A DNA stretch of 61,015 bases. Source: Scytalidium lignicola (lineage: Eukaryota > Ascomycota > Leotiomycetes). Location of the stretch: assembly GCA_002812745.2 (NCBI GenBank), contig NCSJ02000260.1, positions 1 through 61,015 of the forward strand, written 5' to 3'. Of this stretch, positions 11,441-22,418 are shown one piece after another. Within the stretch, counting starts at the first letter, position 1, and every line of letters begins with the position of its first letter. The translations under genes were made by a program, and so were the position numbers. A model generated the notes under the pieces. It searched no databases. It was not told the origin of the DNA and worked only from the letters and a program-made list of their open reading frames with translations.

Positions 11441-12398
11441 CTAGAGTTCATCGGATCCAAGTAAGGGCCGGCGCTCATCAGCGAGACTCAAATTCCCATC
11501 CGCCACTCTGCTGATCGAGAGGAACAGTATCATGCCTTGTCCGATTGCCAGGATAGCATTATTAACACAAGCCCATCCCACCCAAGGGTACCATTCCAGC
11601 AGTAGGGCTGGCTTTGATCCGAGCTGCCACATGTTCGGGGGGAGAATCAGCCTGAATGGCCACGAGATGGCAAGAATAAGGTAAGTGAAGGATTGAAGAC
11701 CCAGTGTCCACTGGCTCCAACCCATCAGCTGATCCGGCATGGCACGAGCTTGGATGAAGACAGTGACAGCGGCGATAAGGGTGAAGAGAGGATTGATGAC
11801 GGCCGCGTTGATGTTACGTATGATGTTGAAGACTATATCTTGTGGTCGACCTCCTATCGCAACGGAGAGGGTGAACAAAACGATGTGTAGGATCCAAAGA
11901 AGTACTGCCACCCTTTTGGAAAGGATAGTAGGAGTAGGATTACTACTTGACGTAGGTAAATAGATGACGAGTGCAAAGCTATTGGGAAAAGTTAGCTTAG
12001 TTTAGTCAATAGGTTATCACTACTCGTCGTCTACAGTAGTATAACGTACAGAAACAGCGAGCAAATCCACTGAGTTAAGATCTGGGTGAGGTTGAGCCAG
12101 TCGCGCTGCGAAGGAGGTGTCATGATAGGAACGCCATATCTCATAAGCGGAGCCGATTTGAAGAGATAGTACATAGTTGCTGTCTGTCCTTGAGCTACGA
12201 GTGTCATCATCAGGACACTGGGCAGCGAAAGACCGAGGGAGGAGCCTGCCGTGAGCAGGCGGTGATACTGGGGGATGTGAGAGGCGAGGGTCATTCCTAT
12301 GAGTATTCTGCACAGCACACGTTGCGCATTAGTACGCGAGCTGATATATCGAGGGCTGTTACACCAACTCACGAGCTCAGCAGATTTAAGAGCGCCAT
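11441..12398 (-). CDS. PQ-loop-like integral membrane protein
   Basis: Three exons (12398-12373, 12307-12050, 11978-11441) join in phase to 273 residues. The first loop has SHIPQYHRLLTAGSSLGLS, a good PQ-loop signature (Pro-Gln followed by a Gly-Ser-rich turn). About seven hydrophobic segments follow, for example VAVLLWILHIVLFTLSVAIG and INPLFTLIAAVTVFIQARAM. The short acidic tail ends DERRPLLGSDEL, resembling vacuolar or lysosomal sorting tails. PQ-loop proteins include amino-acid exporters and sugar carriers; this fungal subgroup is uncharacterised to my knowledge. The gene is the only one in the 9.6-14.1 kb mosaic that appears complete. Confidence 0.75.
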
Positions 12399-13140
12399 CA
12401 CACAGGAAGAGAGAAAGAGAGAGAGGGAGAGGGAGATGGTCGTGGCAATGCCAAATACAGAGGGATTGACGGCGCGACGATTTACCGATAGCAACGAATT
12501 AGTTTAGATTAAGAAAAGGAGCGATTAAGTGTAAGTTGATGAAGGGCTTTTTCAGGCATACTCCGTAAGATTTTAGACCCAGAAGTGGGTCAAAAATCGT
12601 ACGTAAGGTACAGTCAGGGCTATTTCGCTTGCGAGGTTTCGCTTAAAGGGCTCGGTGATATTTCGCTTATCCAGTAAAACGAAAGCAGTAAAAAGTAAAC
12701 AATCCAAAGTGAACAGGATTCCGAATTCTGTTCGCATTAAATTGCAAATTGAACACATTTCAAATTTGGAAGGAATATCTTCTTCTTATCTACTCTCGTC
12801 GCGAAGAGGTGTGCAATTGCTCCGCCCGTTGATTTCACCAGCTCGCTCAGGAGTTACCTAGGGTCAGGAGTTCAAGTGTTCAAGTTAAGGTTAGAATGCC
12901 ACTTAAAGATTCAATGTGACACTTAGATATTTGATAAGTATAGTATTCTGGGGTTTTAGAAGCAGTCCCAGTTTGAAATACAACGCAAAAGCGAAAGGAC
13001 ACTAACGGCATCAAAAACAGATATTCACGTGTCTTGACTCGCCCTAGCCCAACCCGCACAAGCTTCCCCAGACCCCTGACCAACCTCGGTTCTCCACACT
13101 CCACTACAGCGGAATACCCGACCGCTGATTTCCTCCCGAC
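12399..13140. other. Intergenic region, nothing recognised
   Basis: The stretch begins with a purine-rich GA tract (about 12409-12436) just upstream of the PQ-loop gene start. No protein motif or structured RNA was recognised in the remainder. Confidence 0.45.
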
Positions 13141-13690
13141 ATGCACTTCAAAAGCTACACAGATCCAGAAGTACTAAAGCATGTTCTAACCCTGGGAACT
13201 TCTTCTAACAGTCATTTAGGAGGTGATCAAAACATTCCGTCTCTATTCATTTTGCTAAAGGTAAGTATAGCTTATCCTTTCCAAAATTTCCTTCAATAAT
13301 GTCTAACATAGTTCGCAATGTCTGATCTCGTTGATTTACCTCACTATGGACAACCTTTTCAATCGCCCACGAATTCTATGGAAACAGTCCAATATATTCC
13401 GGAGTTCATTCCAGTCGGCGTAACCCAGCGTATCGGCGGTGGGAATTCATGCCACGTTGGCACTCTGGCGGATGGTACGGTCCTCAAATACCCGTTGATT
13501 CAAGGCGAGATTATGCCGAGTCTTGCTATCGAATATCAAATTCTCACGGCTCTGGGAAACCACAAGAGGATTATTCAATGTTCTGGCTTGACAGAGGATG
13601 GTTTAAAGCTTGAATGGGCAAAAGAAGGTAGCCTTAGTAGCTACTTAACTCGGACAAACTCTTCTATGGTTCCTCTCATTCTGAGATTGA
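13141..13690 (+). pseudogene. Protein kinase, N-terminal fragment
   Basis: An ATG at 13141 opens a 40-codon exon ending at 13260 with a good GTAAGT donor. The acceptor at 13311 joins phase 0 to the main frame at 13312. The kinase N-lobe is clear: IGGGNSCHVG resembles a glycine-rich loop, TVLKYPL holds the ATP-binding Lys, and GLTEDGLKLEWAKEGSLSSY covers the hinge and helix D region. Similarity stops about residue 160, near 13690, before the catalytic HRD and DFG motifs. The following bases belong to an antisense methyltransferase fragment. It cannot encode an active kinase as written. Confidence 0.72.
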
Positions 13691-14110
13691 TGGCAGAACA
13701 TTTCCCGGTCCGGGGAAGACACAGCAAATCCAAAAGTCTCTTTCGCATCCCGTGGTCTCGGTCGCGACTACACCCATAGCATCTCTCACAGCCGAGACCT
13801 CCGATAGTAACGGCAGCGTCTCAAAAACCAAAAACTCCACCTTCTCCCAACACCTTTCTGTTCCGAGTGCTTCTGCCTCGTCATAGAATAACCTCACCCT
13901 CTGAAGATGCCACTCCCGTAACCACTCTATCCTCACATGATCCCCGTACATTCCGCTATACTCCTGCCCCGGTATCATGGTGGCACCGTATGCACCAAGG
14001 CTCAACGCTAGTCGCCCATCCCGACCTTCAAACGCATCGTGCGCGATCTGGACGGCAGAGCGCATGTAGCCGTCGCCTGTCGCTCCGGTATGCCGCACCG
14101 GGAAAACCCA
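13690..14110 (-). pseudogene. Homocysteine S-methyltransferase, internal fragment
   Basis: On the minus strand an open frame includes YMRSAVQIAHDAFEG, LALSLGAYGATMIPGQEYSG, LREWHLQRVRLF, EFLVFETLPLLSEVSAVR and ERDFWICCVFPGPGN. This is the central part of the homocysteine S-methyltransferase barrel (Mmum/Yhcm type), which methylates homocysteine from S-methylmethionine or SAM. The N-terminus and the C-terminal zinc-binding Cys motifs are missing on both sides. The fragment is head-to-head with the kinase fragment at about 13690 and abuts the regulator C-terminal half near 14110. It is a captured or rearranged piece, not a functional gene. Confidence 0.75.
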
Positions 14111-14129
14111 TCCAAGGACGCCTGGTAGG

Positions 14130-14913
14130 TGGCAGTAAGCAGGATATCCATGAATGCAACCGGAAAATCCAATCCAAATATCTAAAGCAATGCAATTACA
14201 ACGAGCCTGTGCAGTGGCTAGCGCAACAAGTTGCTCACGTTTTGATCATGGAGATGAGGTTCAAACTACACGGGCAGCAGCGATATCCTTTGCCTACTAC
14301 TGCGACTCCATGTTTATTTGCCCGGAACCAGCTTCTGCTAGCAGCAATTGATATTGTTGATATACCTAATCGCCTAGCTACTGAGCCACATGCTCAAAGG
14401 TGGAAATGGCTACTTCATGCATACCTCCAGTTTCTTCCACTGTCCTTTATTTTGACCGAACTCTGCTATTGGCCAAACAACGAAATCACAGACCGCTCTT
14501 GGAACATCGCTGAGTGTGCATTTGTGCAATCAGCCGAAGTTATCAAGAATTCGAATAATGGGAAAGTGCTTAATCAATTAATGGGGAAAGCGAAGATAGA
14601 ACGTCAATCAGTGGAGACAGTAAAAACTTCATTGTTGGCACCGGATACTGCAAAAACACCTAGTCAATTAGTAATGACTATCTGTGGGACACCACTCCTT
14701 AGACGTGATTCACAGCTGGTAGAATATGTTCCTTATTCTGTTGGGAGGGACAGTGATGAACTGGTAGAACAATCATCATTCAATCGTAACATGGCAGTAT
14801 TGGACTCTATTAGCTATGATACTGATTTCAGTATTCATTACAGCAATGATTTAATGTTTGATACGACTACTGGTCTCGGCTCCGTCGAAGACTTATTCAT
14901 GTATATGACTTAA
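14130..14913 (+). pseudogene. Zn2Cys6 transcription factor, C-terminal half
   Basis: The open frame to the TAA at 14911-14913 reads HECNRKIQSKYLKQCNYNEP, then VQWLAQQVAHVLIMEMRFKL, LLLAAIDIVDIPN, WKWLLHAYLQFLPLSFILTE and an acidic tail. This matches the second half of the fungal-specific regulatory domain that follows the N-terminal half at 8316-9570: that half stops at a KEN segment which in relatives is followed directly by a CQR/CNRK-type helix. There is no DNA-binding domain here. I infer that the two pieces were one gene, now separated by about 4.5 kb. Confidence 0.68.
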
Positions 14914-15254
14914 ATGATTGAGTTGTATAACTCTAGTGAAATTTCGAGCTTAGATGAATGCTATTATTATGATTGCATGTGTCTAAGGTCTCAAGCTCCC
15001 CGTATCTTCATCATAGCCAATTATCGCGAATTGGGAAACCAGATATGTGTAGTTAGGAGTTGACCATAAAACAGGATTCTACTGTTTTATCGGTGAGATG
15101 TTGGTCGACAACACTTCTCTAGATATATTTACTAATGGGTTCTTCTCACTGCACGGATAATAGCTCCTACAGCGACTCCAATTGACAGACTAGAGTCTGC
15201 CAATATTTAGTACGAATCCATGAAATGAAAAGCCCTCATCATTTTTGAGTGACA
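14914..15254. other. Intergenic, nothing recognised
   Basis: This short AT-rich stretch lies between the regulator C-terminal half and a membrane-protein remnant. No motif was recognised. Confidence 0.4.
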
Positions 15255-15606
15255 TTAATTTTCTTTGGGTTGTTCCACTGATGTCTGGTATATGGTCTTC
15301 CTTACGGTGATCATCTGCTTCATGCTGTCGCCATCGTCATCTCGTTTTGAACTATTATCGTCCCCAGCAACATCTGGATCATCTGCTGCAACCGTTATCT
15401 GAATATCGGCATCCTGGATTGGATAATGCCTGCCCTTAATTCTTCCGATCGTAACGAGGTCTAGATCACCTGATGTAGGCTTGTTAGAGCTTTCATCCTT
15501 AGCAAGACCTTTGATCAATTTCCGGAGCATAGGCATGCAACCGGCGATAATACCCAATCCACATTCGACGACGGTCCAAAGAATGATGTTGCCGACATTA
15601 TCTGGT
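15255..15606 (-). pseudogene. SAT4/PTH11-like rhodopsin-fold membrane protein, C-terminal remnant
   Basis: The minus-strand frame reads GNIILWTVVECGLGIIAGCM followed by a polar tail of about 90 residues. The WTVVECGLGIIAG segment is the last helix motif of fungal SAT4/rhodopsin-domain proteins (often PTH11-like). An in-frame TGA lies directly upstream (about 15605), and no earlier helices were found in the 300 bases beyond. The remaining piece would have one membrane segment instead of seven. It is a 5'-truncated remnant. Confidence 0.65.
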
Positions 15607-16948
15607 CACTGAGATTTAGCCAAGAAATTGGGGGCATTGATGCAATGGGGTCATACGGAGAAGACTATTTGGATTTGAATAGGCCGATGAATTCGTATGA
15701 TGGTTGCAGGGCGGAGATCATCTGAGAAGATTGGAGGGGAGCTGTTAGATATAGGATGACACTGAGGGTTAAATAGTATTCTAAGGAGACCTGCAAACCA
15801 TATTTTTTCTTCCCGTATGAGTACGGAGTCGTTATACATGGGAACCTTTAGCACCAAATACAATTTCTACTTATCGGAATGACTTGCCTCAAGGTCAAAA
15901 TGTATGGGAGCCAAGATAATGCGAAGTGGGAAGAGCAGGATGTAAAGTTGGTCGGGAAAAGTATCGGAGGTATTTTCCACTTTTTATCTCTTATTTCTCT
16001 ATTTTTACACCAGTTCATTCGGCCCTTATATGAGAAAATTGTTTGTCAATACGACAAATCTAATATTTTCGTCACCCGAGATTACTCCGTATTGCCCAAG
16101 GGTATCAATTTACTTTTCCTCTCACACTCTTTTCTCTACATTCCATAATTCTTCAACTATAGAGTTTATCGATGTTTTCAACTTTCCTCTGCTAATACTA
16201 ACTAGCTTAATTAAACCTTCCTAACTGGAAGGACATTAGTATTGGAAGTTCTACTTAGGTGATTCGCGATTGACCATATACATGCATCGCAATGAATATA
16301 TTTTGCTCGGACAACGAACATGAAATTTTACCAGACAATTAATCCCGAATTTCCATTTCTAGACGTCCGCAATGAAATACTAATCTTCCCTGAACATGCA
16401 CCCATATTATTCTTGACTAGCTATCGCTGAAAACTGTAGTCGCGGCGCTAGTACCTTGCCTTGAAGCTGATTGGCGACGCTAAGAGAAACCGCAGTAGTA
16501 GATCGCAACCGATGCTGGGCAAGTTTGTCCGCAGGGAAATTCTTTCCGACTGCAGCCATGTACCATATTGAACGGTACGCCAATTACAACTCCTTATAGA
16601 TAGTTCTAACTTGCACGTCTCATGCGTGATCTTGGGGAACTCCTCTTTTCCGGGGGATTACGTTAAAGAGGTAAGAGCTAATTCTGAAAATCTTGATGTG
16701 CTGATAAGTAGCATGAATAATTGCGCATGGATGCTTGAAATTGGAAAATTGACTGATAAAAGGAGAAAACTTGGCCGCATGGCACGGGAATCGATTACGG
16801 TCGTTTTATTTAGCTTATTCTCATAGTAATACATTGTCTTTTAAGATAGACCCTAAAGATCATAAGTCAAAATGTTTAAGGATTCAATCCTAGATGTCTG
16901 CCCTCTCAGATCATTTCTACATTGGAGGTATTAATCTTGCAAATCGTC
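15607..16948. other. Intergenic region upstream of the reductase gene
   Basis: No gene was recognised in this 1.3 kb. Open frames on either strand are short and lack motifs. The last few hundred bases are the likely promoter of the reductase at 16949. Confidence 0.45.
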
Positions 16949-19145
16949 ATGTTTACCCTCTCCTCAGAATATCCATCCATTCCGGATTTGAACGTCTTGC
17001 TTCCGGGCACTGCAAACTTATATCCGACTTCTGATGACACAATTGCACTTCTTATCATTCTTTTATTAAGCTCCCTCTATTTATCTCATGGAGTTTTCTG
17101 GGACAAACCAGATCCTCTATATTATCTCTGGTTTGAGAAGCCTCAAAATGAACCTAGCGAGAATGAGCAGCAGGTAGAAACGCAGGATGTTTCTCAAAAA
17201 CTTGCAATATCTGTAGGTATTACCAGCATTGTAGAGCAAAACAGTAAGATTCTAAGTTCTGTGATTATCGTAGAACAAAGATGCTGTGATATTTTGGGGT
17301 TCTCAGTCGGGAACCTCTGAGCGCCTGGCTGCCCAACTGTCAACAGAGTGCCGTCGACGATTTTCACTTGAAATGCTGGTAGCCGATCTTGCGGAATATG
17401 ATCCTGCATCAATTGCACTAATATCTCCGACAAAATTCGCCATCTTCATAATATCTACATATGGAGAAGGAGATCCTCCGGACAATGTTAATAACTTTTG
17501 GACCTGGTTGGTGTCTTCAAAAGATGTGAGATTATCCAATCTCCGATACGCTGCTTTTGGACTGGGAAATAGTAACTACATGTATTACAACCGAGTCGTT
17601 GATATGATTACTGAGGCATTCGATTCATGTGGTGCTAAACCATTACTGTCTACTGGTAGAGCAGATGATGCAAAGGGGAGCACCATCGAGGATTTCATGG
17701 CCTGGAAGGAAGAACTGTTCGAAGTTTTCCGGGGTACATTAAAGTATGAAGAGCGGGATGTGGTATATGAACCAGTATTGTCAGCTGTCTTTGATCCATC
17801 CATCAATCCTGTCAATCTTCACCGTGGCATGCCTGTTCCACAGCGTGAGATGCGTGCATCCACTCTTCCGATTTCTAAGATTTACGCCGTTCCCTTGACA
17901 GCTGCATATGAGCTGAGCACAGCCTCCAACCACAACTGTCTTCATTTACAGCTGGACCTAGGCCAGTACTCAGAATTAAAATATAAGACAGGCGATCACG
18001 TTGCTGTATGGCCTCAGAATCCGACCGAAGAAGTCAACAGATTGCTTAAAGTTCTTGGCCAAAGTTTGAATCGAAGCAAATCTATTTCCATTTCGGTTCT
18101 CAGTCCTTGGGTTCAAGTCAAGGCTCCCTCCCCAACTACTCTGGATGCGCTATTTGGGCATTATCTGGATATTTGTGGGCCTCTTTCGCGAGATTTAATA
18201 TCACTACTTGCACAGTTCGCTCCGTCGGCATCTACAAAATCGATATTAACTCAACTAGGCTCCGATCCAGTTACATGCGCACAATATCTATCCCGAAAGC
18301 ACACAAATATTGGACGATTACTCGAGGATTTAACAGAAGAGGGTCGAACCTGGACACTACCCCCACTATCCTTCCTCATCGAATATCTGCCAAAGACGAG
18401 GCCACGATATTATTCAATCTCTACCTCTTCGGTTGTCCATCCACGCGAAGTAGGTATTACTGCTGCTGTTTCCATCACTCCAGTCAGTAGTAATTCAATG
18501 GAGCAAATTCCAGGCCTCTGTACAAATTACATGCTGAAAATGAAGGCCCATCTGGTGGACGCATTTAAAAACGGAGATGTTCATGAGAAATATCAATATA
18601 ATGTCTTGCCACCTCATCATCTCTACGTTCATATTCGAAAATCTAAATTCAAACTGCCACTCGCCTCAACAGTACCTATTATTATGATTGCCTCTGGAAC
18701 GGGCATCGCTCCATTTCGCGCATTCCTTCAAGAACGCGCCCGAATCTCGAGCATGGGGAGACCTGTTGCGAAGAATATACTTTTCTTTGGGTGCCGCACA
18801 TCACAAGATGAATTCTTGTACCGGGATGAATTACATAATTTCAAGAACGTGCTTGCGGATTCCTTGGAGATAATAACCGCTTTCTCGAGGGAAGAGATTA
18901 CGCTTGATGGGCGGAAGGTGTACGTTCAGGACCGGGTTAGAGAGCACTTTGATGAAGTATCTAGACTCCTGATAGAGTTAAATGCCCGCCTTTATATTTG
19001 TGGTTCAACGGGAATGAGCCGTGGAATTGGGCACGTGCTGGCGGATTGTTTCCAACAGGAGAGAGGTTGGAGTGAGCAGCAATTTAGAGAATGGTCGGCG
19101 AAATTAAAACGACAAAGGAAGTGGCATGAAGATGTTTGGGCATAA
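16949..19145 (+). CDS. NADPH-cytochrome P450 reductase (cluster paralogue)
   Basis: Exons 16949-17212 and 17274-19145 join to 711 residues, the normal length for the family. An N-terminal hydrophobic anchor (IALLIILLLSSLYLSHGVFW) should hold it in the ER membrane. The FMN domain has VIFWGSQSGTSERLA, STYGEGDPPDN and FGLGNSNYMYYN. The FAD/NADPH part has RPRYYSISTSS, ASGTGIAPFRAFLQER and YICGSTGMSRGIGHVL. It ends KWHEDVWA, with the penultimate-region aromatic Trp that stacks on FAD. It passes electrons from NADPH to microsomal P450s. Several usually invariant positions differ (for example ASGTG rather than GPGTG), so this is probably a divergent second reductase rather than the housekeeping one. 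The P450 at 22419 is the obvious partner. The start is the first ATG in frame before the anchor. Confidence 0.93.
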
Positions 19146-19633
19146 TACTAGAGTTGCTTTACTAATTATCACGTTCACAAAGTATCTATTTCTCTTGCGG
19201 CTGAATTGTATAACTAAAGTACTTAGGTATAAACCAAGACTGTTTATATATAGTCTTTATCAAGGTGCCAATATCCTCTTAGACAACATGGATATTCAAA
19301 AATTAATGGTTTAATTATTACAAATATATAATGCAGCATAATTATTAGACTATGCCTCAAAGGTATTTTGCCCTTGTCGAACTCCTTTGTGCCGAACTTG
19401 CTGACCCCACTCTGGGGATGGCGAACACCCCCGCATTCCACTAATGCAACATTTTCGCACTATATATACTCTTTCGTCCCCAGGGTATTCTCAACAAGGA
19501 AAACTTGCACGCATGACAATTTACAACTCAATTCCCAGTTTACGGCATTATCGAGCCACGAGTCGGGACCCAGCATTTGCCCTCCCCCCCTCCAAGTAGA
19601 AAGAGCATGATCTGAGGTGGGCGTCATGTAATT
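19146..19633. other. Intergenic region between reductase and regulator genes
   Basis: About 490 bases hold the reductase terminator region and the promoter of the next gene. A pyrimidine-rich C-run lies near 19579. No further gene was recognised. Confidence 0.45.
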
Positions 19634-21847
19634 ATGGTTCCAAGAACTGGGTGGTCTGTCCCCCTAGATTATTCAGCTCTTTTAAGTTAGACCTTTACTG
19701 AGTTTTGATGCAGCAAATATTGTCGGGAGCGTCATACTAAATGTGAGAAACTCCACAGCACCCACAGTGTTTGTGGTTAGGACAAAATGCTTACGCTACA
19801 AGTCAGGCACAATCACTGCCGATGGGGTATCCTGTCTCCAGTGCGTAAAGGCAAATCGTGTATGCCGCCGTGGAGGAAAATTTAGATTCAAATTAGTTTA
19901 CTCAGTGACGCAGAGAAAAGACGGAGACGCAAGCAAGATATTCTTCGTGTATAGTCCGAAACAAGCATGGGTTCCGACACCTCGAGATTGTGAGATGGAC
20001 TCCTCTCAATATCTTAGTCAACTATCCACTAAACCTAATTGGTAGTGATTTTTGTCACCAATTCCTATGGTGATGATGACGAGGATGGCAATACGGATGA
20101 TATACTTACGTCTGCAGCCACTGAGCATCAAAACTCGGACTTGGCAAATGCCTACACTGATTTGCCAGCTGCCAATCAACACAGAACAGAAACACCAGAT
20201 GCTGATGTGGAGACACCTCTTACTCCATATGACGTTCACACAGTCCAGTCTGATATACTGCAACCTTTATCTAATACTCCATCACAATCGTTACCAGCAA
20301 ATGGCCATCAAAATTCGGCCTACGATGAACGATCACATATTTTAAATGCTTCAGACTTTTCAACAACTGGGTCTCTCAGCGTTACAAGTCCCAGAGATAC
20401 ACTGTGCTTTCTGCCGTTACCACACCATGTGATTTATAACATTCATCAATACTACTCTCCCTCAAAGTTGACGGAGCATGAAGCGGTCCTGCTTCGTAAT
20501 TACATTGAAAACCTTGCACCATGGGTTTGTGGATTATGACCAACGGTTTACTCTCAGTACTGAACTAATATAACAGTCTAGGCAGATGCATGCGACACGC
20601 TGAGCCACTTTGGAACAGTCGTCCCTCAACGAGCAATGCAGAATGAAATGCTTCTGTACGCCATATTTGCCTTTTCCGCAAGACACATAAGTCATCTCTC
20701 TTCCACTAGCGAAGAAGAAGCATCGTATTACTATAGCAAATGTTTAGCAATTCTAATACCTGCTCTTTCCGGGCTGGAGCAGACGTGCGACGAAAATTTA
20801 CTCGCCGCAGTTGTAATTCTGCGTCTTTACGAGGAGATGGACGGTATGCGATCGAAATCTGATACACAAATCTTGAAATAATTTCTAACTTAGGATATAG
20901 TCAAGGATGAGAAGTGTCATCATTTGGGTCAGACTCGACTTCTGAATACCATTGGAAAATTCTCATCCTGTGGAGGACTTGGAGAAGCCGCAAGCTGGGT
21001 ATCTCTTAGACAAGATGTATACATATCTCTGGTTTCACGCCAACCGATAAATATACGATTGGAAATATATGAAAAATCACACTCCTTTCTTAGGAGGGAT
21101 GATGGTGCTTGGGCTAATATCATGGTCTACCTCTTTGCCAAGGTCCTCTCCCTTGCGTTTGCTCCAACTCCTACTCTAGAGCATGATTTTCAGTTGTTAG
21201 AATCTGAAATTGAGGTCTGGAATAGATCTAAACCGGACACTTTCAGTCCCATAAGCTTTCAGGAACACTCCTTTGGAGAACGAAAGGTGTTTCCGGAAAT
21301 GTGGATGATAAGTTCATTTCATGGTAGGTGTTTAATTCTATTTAGATTATCCATTAAATTCTGAATGAATTCTTGTACCAAAGCCGTCGGGGTCCAGTAC
21401 TATCACCTGGCAAATCTTGTCATCAAAGCATTGCAACCGGTAAATCCGTGTTTGGGCCTGGAATCCGTTTTGGCGAAGAAGGAAATAGAAGTGAGCGAAG
21501 GTGCTTCCAAACAATGAAGTTCTGAAATATGTTAATGGTCTATAGAAATCTATATGTACCCATCTAGGGATTATTATTGGCTTGGCACTAGGCAACCCGA
21601 ATGTCCAAAATGTGTGGTTTTCAGCAAGTCATATACTTACTATATGTAGGTATAGTCCTTTGCCCCATTATCAATCTAGTAGCGAAGGATTAACTTGCAT
21701 CCAGGTGGGTGTTACCTTCACCATGATGAAGAACGGCAGGCTGCCATTGATTTTCTACGGAAAGTTGAGAAGAAAACTGGGTGGAGGTGTCGGGATATAG
21801 TAGAGACATTGGAGGAACAATGGAAATGCCTAAACTTAGGCATTTGA
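19634..21847 (+). CDS. Zn2Cys6 transcription factor (Fungal_trans_2 type)
   Basis: A short first exon (19634-19653, MVPRTG plus TG) joins at 19714 to give RTGCKYCRERHTKCE. After another intron, CLQCVKANRVCRRG completes the six-Cys zinc cluster. Further introns are at about 19991-20045 (GTGAGA donor, ACTAAAC branch point), 20525-20581, about 20845-20899, and two or more near 21325-21700. The body is the regulatory domain of the ArcA-like family: LRNYIENLAPW, QRAMQNEMLLYAIFAFSARH, AAVVILRLYEEMD, and it ends with FLRKVEKKTGW and EEQWKCLNLGI. A long Asp/Thr-rich linker lies between the parts. It should be a nuclear DNA-binding regulator, flanked by the reductase and the P450 on the same strand, which makes it a candidate local regulator. 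Exact splice sites in the middle and 3' part are uncertain. Confidence 0.8.
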
Positions 21848-22418
21848 ATGCTTCGGAGTTATGTATTAATTGGACAGCATGATGAGATGTTCAATGCAAT
21901 CTTATATTCAACTTGATCAAAGACTGATTCTTAGTATATCGAGGGATATCTAAACATCCAACAGCCATATCTCGTAATATAAAATACCAAAACGGTAAAA
22001 TAGCTATCTATGTGCTAAGAATTATGAAAGAGTGAGAAATTCCACCTCTGAAGTCTGCAGGTTATGTTAAGCGGGTTATTCTGGTCTAAGTGGGAAAACT
22101 CATGGTGCGGAGAAAATTTCTCAATTTGGCTTGAGTAGGATCTAAGGACATAGGAAGCAACTATGAGCGGGGTCTGGTTACTGCCGAGAGCACTCTCTCT
22201 ATTGAAGCGTGCATGTGAATTCTTCAATGATTATCATCACTGACTGTTTATATCTTGGTTCGATTGTTCATCTTCTCGTACTTGTCTCAGAACTTATATC
22301 TTTGAATATCTGTTTATTCCGAAGCAAACTGTACTTTCCATACTAGTACATTCTCGAAGTCAAGAAAACGGCCGGACAATTGTATACATTTTGTTTTGTT
22401 TTATCTGAAATATCTATC
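21848..22418. other. Intergenic region upstream of the P450 gene
   Basis: About 570 AT-rich bases carry the likely P450 promoter. No gene or clear operator was recognised. Confidence 0.45.

Noticed and set aside
9566..14130. Helitron-like borders: a TC near the left junction and a CTGG followed by T near the right junction.
   Set aside because: These four- or two-base signals are expected by chance, no 3' hairpin was convincing, and the left bases belong to the SGNH frame.
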